Shown here: piece after piece, positions 54,250 through 64,000 of the stretch
Layout: every line of letters begins with the position of its first letter
Numbering within the stretch: position 1 is the first letter of the stretch
Assembly (NCBI GenBank): GCA_900491605.1
Contig: UESW01004353.1
Location: forward strand, 216,678-280,677
Length of the DNA: 64,000 bases
Direction of reading: 5' to 3'
From: Calamus simplicifolius
Taxonomy: Eukaryota > Streptophyta > Magnoliopsida > Arecales > Arecaceae
Translations under genes and position numbers: made by a program
The notes under the pieces: generated by a model
What the model saw: only the letters and a program-made list of their open reading frames with translations
The model's database searches: none
Told to the model about the DNA's origin: nothing

Positions 54250-56440
54250 GGAACTTCCCTCCTTCTCTAGGGACCAGGTTCCCTCCGGTTTGTCAAACCC
54301 CTCTGAGATAAATATCCTCGAAAATCTGCCATGCACCCTCGAATCGGGTGCCCTCGAAAAGGCACGAAGAAATGTAATGCGTTGGCACACCTTCCTTGAA
54401 TGTAACCAAATCGTAAACTTCGGGCGCCCCATACGTCAGTCGGGTGATCCTTATCCTCTCTGACAATCTACACCAGAGGTCGAATAAAATATTATAATCC
54501 TCGGCGATGACCAAGCCTGAGCTAAATCTCCGTGCCTCGGTTGGGCCGAGCTATGAGTCGAAATAGCATATCACAACCGGACCAAGCGGTCCCCAAAATT
54601 TCATTCGGATTCGGGTAGCTTGCAAGCCCTGGCCGAACCGAATGATCTTCAAAACTTCCTCCGGATTTGGGCAGCTTACAAGCCCCGACCGGACTGAGCA
54701 ATATCTCCGTATCTTGGCCTTAGCAAGGACTAAGCCACGATAGCGCTGCCGAAATATGCTGCAACATAAAAGGCACAATATAGGAGTAACAACTCTCCAG
54801 CACAAAAGAGGCAGAAGCTAAAGAAAGAAGGAATGAAAATTTTTTTATTTCCTCATCAAAAGAAAAGTTACAACCTCCTGAGAGGAGTTACAAGTGCATC
54901 AAAGCACAGAAAATAAAACAAGTAAATAGCTTGGCCGAACTGCTCCAGTCAGCTTCGGTTAACGATGATACTTCGGCGTCTGACCCAAGAAATCAGACAA
55001 ACCAGTCAGCTCGCCCTGATAAGTGACAAAGTCGACCTCCCACGGTCCCTCCGGATGAATTAAGAGATCCAAAAGGAGGCATAACCCGTGGATGCTGATT
55101 CTAAGGAATCGGGCAAACTAACCAGCTCCCCCCAGGTGGAATGCTGGGTTGCAGGCTGCTGCCCGATTGAGAGAGCTAGGGGATCATTAGCCCCACGCTG
55201 CTCTTAGCTCCCCTTTCCCATGGCAAGGATTCCCCTCAAGAAGAGATGAGAATCTAGCCCGATGGCGAAGGAAGGCTCCATGCATGCTACGGGGGTGCCT
55301 AGGCACTTCCTTCCCTGCATCCCCCATAGCAGGCCACAAAGGACACACAGGAAGCGCATATGTGCGCTCTCCGTGTGATCTCTGCAGCCCTCATGTAAGC
55401 TCTCCATATGATCTCCGAAACTCATCCCTTGAGGACGAGCTGCTCTTCAGTGGCTCCTTCATCACCCTTGCTGTCCAAAGAAAGACGACTTAAAAAAAGA
55501 AAAATCAGTCCTCCCACTCTAAGCCTCTGGGACACAGCCATCATAAAAAAATTTTCTACGAACACAGAGAAGAAAGTTTTGGGGATGGCCTAACACGGCC
55601 CCTTCCTCCTCTTTTTATAGGCAGAATGGATCGGGAACAACTATCAAGGCAGAAAGCCCCGAGATTCAAAACACCTAATCCGCGCCACCACGTGGCCTCC
55701 TGAGATGAAGACAATGCCCCTCGTTGCGCGCCAAATGCATCGCCCGAACCATAACGCAGGCCGAAAGATTTTTCTGATCGGATCATGGGTCTTAAATGCG
55801 GAAAATCGCCCGCCGATCTTACGGATATGGGCATACCTAGGATATCGTCCCATGAAAGTGACGTCCTCCAATGGCGGATAAGTGCTTGCGTCGTACGCTA
55901 AAACGATCCGCATTGGAAAAAATTGATATAATAAAAGCCCCTTGGAAAGCACCGAGGCAACCTTTTACTGGCTATAGAGCCGTACTATCTACTTCGGCAA
56001 AACGAAGGTCGACTTGCCTTGGAAAAGATAAGGCACTGACAAAGCAATAAAGAGGCTCAAAGGCCAAGTACTCCTCGGTAAAGATGCTTCAATATCCTTT
56101 GCTCTGGCCCAACTATCTGTCGTATCCAGGCATGAACTGAGACATTTCCTTATGCTCCCCTCCAAGGCCAAAGCTACTTCCATACTTCGAAACAAACCGA
56201 AGTATCTATCTTCAGTCTAGCACGACTGAGTGTTATCCCACACCCCGATCGGACAGGGATAGCTGCCTTTATCTCATCGATAATGAAGCACTCTTTGTAC
56301 CTCGGCTAAAGCATGAGCGATATACCTCGAATCTTGCCAAGATGGCCAAAAATCCTCCAAGGAAGTGAATCGCTTATAAGACTTGCACGATGAAAATAAG
56401 CATCTCAAAACAGCAGCAAACATGAAAGCTACAGAAGTTG
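54250..56440 (-). other. Spacer between antisense units
   Basis: The minus strand shows a homologous upstream frame (54514-54293: ITRLTYGAPEVYDLVTFKEG), two diverged 57-bp-type units (54595-54700) and T-rich/A-rich sequence at 54830-54930 like the 3' end of the other units. Short minus-strand frames at 55425-55204 and 55952-55644 have no recognised motif. It may contain one more decayed antisense unit. Confidence 0.4.
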
Positions 56441-56567
56441 TTCTTTTCATTCATCATAAAAAGGGCTACGAAAGGAAGGAAAAATACATCGGCCCTCACA
56501 GGGGCTCGTCATTCTCTCCGGGAGCTGCTGAGCCCTCCCCTCATCGTGGAACTGGCTCGCCCAACTG

Positions 56568-56810
56568 CTATTGAAGGGACGCCACCTTCCTCTCGAACCG
56601 ATCGTTGGTCTCACGAAGGCACAGGATCTCTCTGGTAGAGACAACCATGTATTGCTTGGCCGCCTTTCGAAGTTGCTCGTGGCTCGCAAGCAATAAGGCC
56701 AGGACTTCCCTGTCGATGATCGCCTTAGTGCGGCCCCTACGAGTTCCCCAACGGGCGTTGACACCGTTGACTGGTGCTCCGGCTGACCTCCCTCCATCCT
56801 CGGAAGCCAT
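56568..56810 (-). CDS. Antisense coiled-coil mini-gene B of Tat copy 2
   Basis: 80 codons from ATG 56810 (MASEDGGRSAGAPVNGV), then TKAIIDREVLALLLASHEQL and RKAAKQYMVVSTREILCLRE, and stop. The middle block aligns with the two other mini-genes (acidic MAS start, VDG/IDR, HEQL, REILCLR). Its C-terminal coiled coil is cut about 20 residues early by a stop (56568-56570); similar sequence continues to about 56500. A TATA-like TTTAAATACTAATGG lies about 80 bp upstream (56894-56880). Confidence 0.5.
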   Translation of the reverse strand: MASEDGGRSAGAPVNGVNARWGTRRGRTKAIIDREVLALLLASHEQLRKAAKQYMVVSTREILCLRETNDRFERKVASLQ

Positions 56811-56879
56811 CTTGCTATCACAAGTTTAGATAAACCAACAAAAGATCGGCAGAGGAAGTGGTTAACGATGGCCTACCAC

Positions 56880-57000
56880 CCATTAGTATTTAAACTACTT
56901 TGAGCGAGTGCCCCGATCGTCCGAGCCATCGGCTCCGGTGCCACCACCATAAAGCCTCGCCACGTGTCGTTACTTCAGTGGCCGCTCGCAAGAAGCGAGG
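56880..57000 (-). promoter_or_regulatory. Promoter of antisense mini-gene B
   Basis: Minus strand: GAGGGAGCAAATCCTCGCTT, CTTGCGAGCGGCCACTGAAG, ACGACACGTGG (contains a CACGTG G-box), CGATCGGGGCACTCGC, TTTAAATACTAATGG. More diverged than the promoters at 2450 and 54245, but in the same order. The G-box is specific to this unit. Confidence 0.5.
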
Positions 57001-57935
57001 ATTTGCTCCCTCCGCACCGCAAAGAATAAGAAAAATGGCGATGGGAAAGTTAACAAACCCCCTTTCTCGGGATTAAATCCCCCTTTTTATCGAAGGCGCA
57101 CCCACATCTTCGCCCTTGATAAGTCGGACTGCCTTGGCCTCGACCAAGATGTTCGCTCAAATCCGAGCTAAACGAACCAAACGGCTCAAATAAGCCATAG
57201 GTTGCTCGCGGTCGAGAAAAAACTTGAGGCAAGAGATCATCCGAAAAAGGCCATTGAATAAAGACGAAAGGCTCATTCATTAAAGACTCCAACCGAGTTA
57301 CAAAAAAAAAACAAAAACAAAAGCATACAGATAACCCTTAAGAATCAGGGTTAGGAATGGCCCCAGCGGCCTCGGCAGCTTCCTCGGTGACATTCGGGGG
57401 AGCTTGACTTGTCTCGCCCTTTTCAAACACTGTTGTTTCCCTAGTGATATGACAAGTATGCCCTTCAGGGGCCGCGGCCTCACTGGCACCCGGAGCAACG
57501 TCAGATCGGCATCTGAAATATCATCATACTCGTCCTCTTCATCCCCTGGGGAGCAAGCTTCGAAGGTTCCAACATCCAAGAAGGAGAGGTCCCATTCTGG
57601 ATGCTCCTTGGATTATCTTACTTCGAGTGTCCTCCACACCGAGCTAGAAGGCGTCGGCGCAAGTTGCATCTAGTTTGCCCCTGAACAAAGCGAACCGCAT
57701 TTCAGTTTCAGCCACTTGGCTCCGTAGTGAGGCAACCCGCCCCTCAGCTTCAGCAGCTTGATTCCGCATTAGGGCAACCTGCCCCTCAGTCTCAGTAGCT
57801 CGATTCCGCAGAAGAGCAACCTGCTCCTCGGACTCGCTGACCGCCTCTCGAGCTCCAGTTCCTCCCTCGACTAGAGGCCAATTCCCCATGCAGGGTCCGC
57901 GTTTGGTTTTGATTCTCCAGCTCTGCCTTTTTCAT

Positions 57936-57994
57936 CTGTAAAAACAGAGTTAGCCAATGCCACGATGAGCCAGTAAAGGGGGGTAGGACCATAC
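57936..57994 (-). other. Predicted intron in the antisense gene
   Basis: Donor GAG-GTATGG at 57994, acceptor GTTTTTACAG ending at 57936 before ATGAAAAAGGC. It is 59 nt, short for plants but possible, and removing it joins two coiled-coil frames. Confidence 0.5.
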
Positions 57995-58625
57995 CTCCTC
58001 CTCCTGCCAAGCTAGCTTCTTAGTTAGCTCTTCGACCTCGTCAATGGCCCTCAATTTATCAGCCCTAATTAGCTTGATTCTACTCTTGAGGTCATTGATC
58101 CTCGACTGCCTATCATCAGCTTCTCTCCATGCTTGGGAGAGCTTGTTGTCGAGCAAGGTTATCTTTTCCTAGTGCCATTTGATATTGTCGTCCCTGTCGG
58201 CAATGTCACGGTCACGCCGCCATACCTTCTCCTCCACTTCGCCAAACATTCTACTCAGGCGACTTCTCTCTTCGGCGGCCTCTCTCCTCTGCCTGCTTAG
58301 ATTTTCGTTAAATTATTTCTTAATAGTTTCATTTCTTCGGAATGCCTGGATTTGATCCGTGATAGCTCGAGCATACATCATCACACTTCGCCAGGAGCCC
58401 ATGTAGCTCCTTCACTTCAAGCTATAGCTTGGACACGTCACCTTGGGCAGCCTGATGCAATACCTTCATCCTCGCCAGATTCTCATTACTGGTGCCTAGA
58501 AGTTGCTCAAATGTGTCATATGCCTCCGCCCGCGATTGAAGCTCGGCGCTGACTCTCCTAGCCTGGATGCTGGCCCCTGTTGCCAGGCTCAAGCACCAGC
58601 ATAGCGCCCGGGTAACCAAAGCACT

Positions 58626-58703
58626 CTGCAAAATGAAACTCAAATGAGGAAAGCACGATCGAGCTAACCAGGAAGCATTCGCTACTCGATAATAGTGACT
58701 TAC
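58626..58703 (-). other. Predicted intron in the antisense gene
   Basis: The donor GTAAGT (58703-58698) follows a TGG codon of SYVSW; the acceptor TTTTGCAG ends at 58626 before AGTGCTTTGG. It is 78 nt long, a multiple of three and phase 0, so the frame also reads through. It is pyrimidine-rich near the acceptor. Confidence 0.6.
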
Positions 58704-60787
58704 CCAGGAGACGTAAGACCTGGCTAGCCCCATGAGGGTGAAATTATTGATCTCAGAAAGAAGGTGGATATCCTTCACCACATTCCGCTGGCCGAATGCG
58801 GCATCGACAAGGTCCAGGTCCGCGAACTTATCCGTCGAAGGATCCAGGCCCGGGTACAGTACCGACCTCATTAGGGCAGCAAACGCCCCTTCGATGGCCG
58901 AGTCCGAGCTACTGGGCTGACCATCCCCGCCCGAAGGATCGATCCGGGCAACCTCCAATTGAGAAGCCTTTGACCTCTCGGCCTCCTCCAGCAGAATTCT
59001 AACCTGCCTTCCTCGGATAACTCGGCCAGCCCAAGCATCAGTTTTCCTGAAGCTTTTGTGGATGAGGCTCCGACTGCAAGATTCTCGCCTTGCCCTATCC
59101 CCTCATCCGGATTTCTTCCCTCGGTCGCAAGCATCCGCTCTTCCCCTGTGGGCTCCGCCAAGTCTTCAGTCTGTTCGTCAGTTGACCCAACCTCGCCAGA
59201 AGAGGTTCTTCAATCATAAGCTCCTCGCGAGTCTCTGTCGCAACCGACCCAGCGTCGCTGTCTCTAAATCCCTCTGAGGGGGGCCCTCCAATAGAAAGCT
59301 CTTCTTGATGAGCCCCGACGGTTGCAGTCGCCCCTTCCTATTCTCCTGCCAGGGCTAGGGATATTTCTTCGTTCGAAGGAGAGCCCTCAGGGGCACCGAC
59401 CTCTGCCGAGCCAGCTATCGGCTCATCTTCCAAAGGAGGGGCGTCCGGACAAACCGACGGAGTCTCGTCCGAGCTGTCTACTATTTCACCACTAGGGGAC
59501 ACTGGATCTCAATAGTCCTCTTTGGCTCCTCCTCTGTTTTCAGCGCCCCCGCCGTGGTTACCCCAACCTCCGGTGAGCGCTCTTCGGAGAAGCGAGCCCT
59601 CTTCTCAGGCCTGCATTTCTCTCCACCGCTGCTCTCACTTAGGCACTTGCTTGTCCCTTTCTTTATGCAGCCCGATAGCTCAGACTTCTTGGCTGCGAGA
59701 ACAAAGAACAAGCGGTCAGACCGAGATACCTTTACTCGAGTAAAACCAACGGGAAAATGAAAAGACCCACCATGCGGGTCGAGGGGGCTAAGTCCAGCAG
59801 TGAAGAGAGCCTCCTCAGACAACAAATTGTTGGCCGAGAACGTCCTGCTGTCATGAAAGGCTTCTAGATCCTCCTCCTCCTATTCAGATAAAATCGGATG
59901 TGCTTCCACATCCCGGACAAAGTTTCCCCATCCTCAGGAAAAATCGGAACCAACGTTCCCTTAGCGATAAAGAATCGGATCTTTCATCCCTTTATGGATG
60001 ACGGTTTATCCACGATTGTCTTGAATGACCTCCGAGGACCGATGTAAGGCCACTCTAATTTCCTCCCAGGTATCAGGTGGTAGCAAGCGCGGAATAAGGG
60101 CAGAGTTGCTATTACCTTCACTTGGCTACACATCGAGATAAACCGATGATGCTTCGCCAGCTGTTGGGGGCTACCATCATTGGACAGATATTGTAGAACC
60201 TCATGATCTCCTTCACCAAAGGATGGAGAGGAAACTGGAGGCCCACCTTCAGACTATCTTCGTAAAGAAAGACGCCATGCTCTAGTTCTTGCGAAACCCT
60301 AAGCTCGGGCTCCGGCAATCGCATGAGGATATCCGAGGGAATACCGTATTTCAGATGAAGTTTCCCCAGTTCCTCAGTAGTGACTTCCAAAACCATATCG
60401 TCGGGGCTCATCATTCTGCTCGCCGGAAGGATCACCGAGCAAGATTGCAGAGAATATGGGAAAACAAATCCCTCTAGAAGAAACGAAGGAACACTACGAA
60501 GGGGAATGGTATCATTTCGACTTTGTTTCCTTCCTAAGGAAACCGCCTCAAGAGGAGATAAGGCATCTCGCCCGAGGCGCCTGGAACCGCCTCCATAAAT
60601 GCCATAAAAATCGGGATTTGCTATGTGACGATTCCCTAACCGTCGCCCCAAAGGAGCCTTACCCACGAAGGCACGGCGGCCGCGCAGCATTAAATAGGGC
60701 ATCATTGCGTGGGCTATCTAATCCGGATCCTTCCGTTCAAATCGTGCCACCTGGACTTATACTCCCTATACCCAAACCTACGCTTTG

Positions 60788-60806
60788 AACTAGGGAGTGG
60801 GGGGCA
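60788..60806 (+). other. Polypurine tract of Tat copy 2
   Basis: AACTAGGGAGTGGGGGGCA lies immediately before the 3' LTR start (TGTTGAGG at 60809). Confidence 0.85.
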
Positions 60807-60808
60807 TG

Positions 60809-61851
60809 TGTTGAGGGGTAAAACCACTATGCGTCAATAATCATGTACGTGGCTAAGGCTAGCCCTGATTTCTGCTCGCTGTGTGACACCCGCTAGGGAT
60901 GAGTCAGCCTCGGTAAGTCGGGGCGCTTTAGCCCCTCACCGAGCCAAGGATTCTCAAGGAGCGGACCGCGTTTCACACCCCCATCCGAGCGTTTGCCTCT
61001 TGGCCCCGGCCGAGCTATCATCTCTTGGCCCATCCGAGCTTTTGCCTCTCGGTCCCAGCCGAGCTATCATCTCCCGGCCCCATCCGAGCTTTTATCTCTC
61101 GGCCCTAGCCGAGCTCTCGTTTCTCGGTCCCAGCCGATCTACCATCCCTTGGCCCCCCCGGTCGAACCATCATCTACCGTCTGTTGGCCCCGGTCGAGCT
61201 GTCGTCCCTTGGCTCTAACCGAACCATCCCACTACCCAGCTTTTCTAGCTGTTTCCTTCCTATCACTCGGCCTAGCCCGAGTGATCCCCATACCTCTGCG
61301 GAATCTGGCATGGAAAAGCTTAAATCCTTAAGATTCAAAACAGGAATCATATATGAGAGTGGCCTAGGCCCCTGGGGCCTATGCCCCCACCAAATATCGA
61401 GACATCAACAAGCTCTCCCAGCCGTTGATCCTCTAACTAACCGGATACAAATCCTACCGATCTTATAACAAACAGATTTGGATCTCAATGGCTTTTGGAC
61501 CCACAACGCTCCTAAACAACCAGGTGATCTTTTATAAATACCACAGCTTCAGACCCCCTCAGGTACGCAATCCCCATGCACACACTTGCTCACTGGCTCT
61601 CTCTCTCTCTCTCTGCCCTTGCTTCCACCATTCGTGCTCTGCTCGGAGCCTCTGGAGGAACTCTTCAGCGAGAACCTTCTTCTTATTTCTATTGGCTGTC
61701 GATCTCCACTGACTTGAGCGTCGGAGGGTCTTCCGCAGAGGGCCACCCCCAACGCCTCTCGCGTGAGGACTGTCTTGCAGGTCTGCCCAGAAGGAAGCCC
61801 ATCTCGAAGCCCCGTCGCGCCCGAGTCGAAGGATGGATTTTAGTAGCAACA
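60809..61851 (+). repeat. 3' LTR of Tat copy 2
   Basis: 1,043 bp, TGTTGAGGGG to GTAGCAACA, collinear with 45271-46311 with scattered substitutions. TATA TTATAAATA is at 61532-61540; the U5 motif is at 61711-61730. Confidence 0.96.
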
Positions 61852-61856
61852 ACTCT
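61852..61856. other. Target site duplication, right (ACTCT)
   Basis: Matches 45266-45270 exactly. Confidence 0.93.
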
Positions 61857-62345
61857 AATTGAGTAAATGGTGCCTACTTTGACTGAAATTCTATGTGGGA
61901 CTGAGGTGGCGCTTCATAGTCTTGGATCTTTAACTTTTTACACTTTGACTCAATAAATCTTGACTTACTCAAATAAAATTACTGGACTCATACTTGACTC
62001 AAATAAAATTACTGGACTCATACTAACAAAACTTGATTACAATACTTAAAGTCAAATCAACATAAAGTAAAAATTTCATAATGAGCTCAGCAACCTCTGT
62101 CTGATCCTGGTGCCCCCACCATTTTGTATGCCCTTGCAACCCCTTCAAGGATTCAACCTCCATTGAGCCAGTGGCATTGCGAGCAAGTGAAGAGACATGT
62201 TTGGAGAGGCCACGAAGGCCGTTGATGGTGACAACAATGGTCATTTCGGTAAGCTGAGTGGTGATAATTAGGTGGTCGGTGTGAACATATTTCTTAAAAA
62301 GCCTAATGCATAATTTTGGATACATGATGATGATGCTCAATCATC
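61857..62345. other. Flank of the Tat insertion, with a relic shared with 32555
   Basis: No gene. A 30-bp direct duplication (ACTCAAATAAAATTACTGGACTCAT) lies at 61965-62023. At 62195-62290 the plus strand resembles 32555-32650 (GAGGC-A-GAAGGC-TTGA, GTCATTT-GG-AAGCT-AGTGGTG), a dispersed repeat or the same decayed gene fragment. Confidence 0.5.
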
Positions 62346-62349
62346 GAAA

Positions 62350-62830
62350 TTAGATGCCGGGAGAAGTGTCTGCTACTGATGGGGTCCTCGCTGAGACAGG
62401 TGACTTGCAAGAAGTCCCAGGATCGAAGGAAGCTCTGGTAGGGACCCTCCGATGTCCAAGTTAGCAATCGAGGTCACAGCTGAAGGGAAGCTTGAGAGAG
62501 CTCCTTAGGGGCAGAAAAAGCCCCCGAGGGTTCGAGTTTCTTCTGGGGTTTTAGGTGTAAGTGGGTGTTTGTGTTCACATACCTTGACTCTGAGCTGACT
62601 TACCCTTTTATAGGCCTTTGATATTTGTCTGAGGATTAGCCGTGTGAAGTTTCGTGAGAAGGGAATGTCTGCGGGGCACGTGAAAGTTGCATGAGTATGG
62701 GCTGGTCGGTGGGCTTTGTCCCATCGAAGAGAAGGAGTTGGCAGTTGGTAGGCCTGGTCCCATCAGTCGACGGGGCCAGCCGGTAAATGGGTGATAAACG
62801 CACAAATAATCACCATAAACATATTAATTA
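62350..62830 (-). mobile_element. LTR relic of a Tat-related element, minus strand
   Basis: On the minus strand: a TATA box CCTATAAAAGGG (about 62616-62605), a CA-rich leader, and AACTTGGACATCGGAGGGTC (62461-62442), matching the U5 motif of the Tat LTRs. No internal region of its own was found. The right edge is near 62830 where AT-rich sequence begins. Confidence 0.5.
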
Positions 62831-64000
62831 ATAGGTCAAATTACCTTTATTATTTAATATTTGATTATCTTTTATAATATTTTTTAGATAAATCCTATCA
62901 ACTTAAAGAGCTCAATTTTAGGAGTCCAACGACGCAAACGGCACTCAAATCGGACTTAAAATGAGTTCGAAATTGAATTTACAAGGATTTATTTTTGTTT
63001 GCATGCATCTTAAAGCAAACTCGATAGATGGTCTGCCGAGTTCATCGTATCGTTCAAACGGACCCCTATGATGCACAGAGGCTACCGGAGATTGATTTTT
63101 TCACCAAAAATATTGCCGCTGAGAAGCTCCTCGCCGCCAAAAAGATCCTCAACATCAAAAATTACCAAAAGTGTTCCATATTTAATGGAATTAAAGAAGG
63201 AAGCCCAGATTCTTCTTTTCTCTGGTTTCACGGTCCGATAACAATTGAGGAAGAAATTTGAAGCTAAATTGGAAGGAGAATCATCTGCAATCTCGCCATG
63301 ATCCCTCCGAAATCTCTCTGCATCTGTCCGGGTGCCAAATAGGGAAGTAATCTTGGAGTGGAAGGAAGGCAACCAGCGCTCTCTCCGCATCCTCACTGCG
63401 TCTTAGCATCTATAAAAGCTTCATCTACGCAAAGAGAAAGGGGGTGATTGAGAGTTCGGAGGCTTCCCATGTTCCAGGAGCCGTCCATGGGCATGGAGGT
63501 TCTTCTTGGAGGCTCTGTCCGTGGGTGTGGAGGCTGCTCTGTTCACAGGAGTTCTACGTCCGTGGAGGCTGCTCTATTCATAGGAGCATCAGATTTTGGC
63601 ATGGATGCTTTGTTCCCAGGAGGAGTTCCCAAGACATCTGTTCGTGGCTTGGAGGCGTCTGCAGAGGAAGAACAGAGCCTGGCTTGGTTCAGCCCGGTTT
63701 GGCCCGGTTTGGTTTAGCCCAGCTTTAGTTCGGTTCAGGAAGAATTTGTTGCTTTTTTGTTGCCTTCTTAATGTTAGAAATTAAAACTCTTTAATTTTAA
63801 TATGCACTCTTGGATGCTATGAAATAAAACTTTTATTCATGTTTAATTGTTATTGAATTCTATTTAAGTGAAAATAATTCTTGACTGGTCTATTCTTAAA
63901 AGGGACGGACCGTAATCTACGGGTACGGGCCGTGCTCTTATAAGATAAACCATGTCTTAATTATTTTTCACTACTAATTATCTATTTATTTAAATTATAA
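62831..64000 (+). other. Unassigned, possible LTR of another element
   Basis: A TATA box (CTATAAAAGC, 63411-63420) is followed by GAAAGGGGGTGATTGAGAG and a GC-rich region with repeated GGAGG(C/T)T phrases (63480-63600) and CCGGTTTGG phrases (63695-63735). This is the layout of a U3/R/U5, but only one copy is visible. The frame at 63028-63261 has no recognised motif. Confidence 0.35.

Larger units (their letters stand above)
57298..60705 (-). pseudogene. Antisense intron-containing gene with PF04195-type domain
   Basis: The minus-strand frame 60705-60118 contains a probable start at 60414 (MMSPDDMVLEVTTEELGKLH), then KYGIPSDILMRLPEPEL, FLYEDSLKVGLQFPLHPLVK and NICPMMVAPNSWRSIIGL. This pattern is typical of PF04195 (putative gypsy-type transposon, Transposase_28). 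The family's later KGW-K-RFF motif (about 60000) has TGA for Trp. Further parts follow in 59825-59481, 58958-58422 and 58156-57644. Two likely GT-AG introns: 58703-58626 (78 nt, phase 0, GTAAGT...TTTTGCAG) and 57994-57936 (59 nt, GTATGG...TTTACAG). The C-terminal half is coiled coil, with 17-residue repeats (AETEGQVALMRNQ-like, 57850-57660), then an acidic end (GDEEDEYDDISDAD). Function unknown; stops suggest it is decayed. Confidence 0.65.
45271..61851 (+). mobile_element. Tat-lineage Ty3/gypsy retrotransposon, copy 2 (complete ends)
   Basis: 16,581 bp with 1,041- and 1,043-bp LTRs, PBS, gag-pro-RT-RH-aRH-INT (46398-51719), a 57-bp repeat array, at least three antisense transcription units (53700-60705), and a PPT. 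The ACTCT TSD is perfect and the LTRs are very similar, so the insertion is one of the younger events here, yet the polyprotein already has stops and frameshifts. More than half of the element lies outside gag-pol. Confidence 0.95.

Noticed and set aside
62023..62340. Minus-strand 105-codon ORF
   Set aside because: No motif; it crosses the segment similar to 32555-32650, whose better frame is on the plus strand and is broken.

Overview
The window is plant nuclear DNA made almost entirely of LTR retrotransposons and their debris. I found no intact host protein-coding gene, no rRNA or tRNA gene and no CRISPR array. Evidence for a flowering plant: Ty3/gypsy Tat-lineage elements with a second, archaeal-type RNase H; a Tekay/Del-like chromovirus with an initiator-tRNA-Met primer site; several Ty1/copia elements; and small terminal-inverted-repeat elements. 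The style (long GC-rich Tat LTRs, few genes, AT-rich spacers) suggests a monocot, possibly a palm, but that is an impression only.

Layout. 1-1460: an LTR-like non-coding stretch. About 1480-10343: Tat copy 1 on the minus strand, with its 5' LTR at 9435-10343, decayed gag-pro-RT-RH-aRH-INT, and beyond INT two 31-bp repeat blocks flanking a small gene that runs antisense to the element. No 3' LTR is visible. 10344-10862 and 20810-21952: GC-rich sequence split by a 9.9 kb chromovirus (10863-20809, plus strand, two 2.4-2.5 kb LTRs, chromodomain at the end of INT). 21963-22940: a 978-bp element with long terminal inverted repeats, a 10-bp target duplication and an array of 27-bp palindromes. 22951-23700: the end of an old Tat-like LTR. 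23800-27930: a Ty1/copia polyprotein full of stop codons. 27930-36502: LTR debris, microsatellites, MITE-like elements, a weak candidate for a host gene 5' end (30229-30760, minus) and AT-rich spacer. 36503-42330: a Ty1/copia element with a perfect TSD (GAGCT) that has lost everything from mid-integrase to the middle of its 3' LTR. 42331-45265: spacer with a MITE and an LTR relic.

45271-61851: Tat copy 2 on the plus strand, 16.6 kb, with both LTRs, PBS, PPT and a perfect 5-bp TSD (ACTCT). About 9 kb between its integrase and 3' LTR is not standard retrotransposon coding: a 1.5 kb array of about 57-bp repeats, then minus-strand transcription units. These are two short coiled-coil mini-genes, homologous to the one in copy 1, and a longer intron-containing gene with a PF04195-type (putative gypsy-type transposon) domain. 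The mini-genes share promoters with a TATA box 70-80 bp before the start codon.

61857-64000: flanking debris with further LTR remnants.

None of the polyproteins looks functional. Many stops fit TGG to TGA or CAA/CAG/CGA to TAA/TAG/TGA, as expected from deamination of methylated cytosine. The most interesting systems are the antisense gene module of the Tat elements and the palindrome-array element at 21963-22940.
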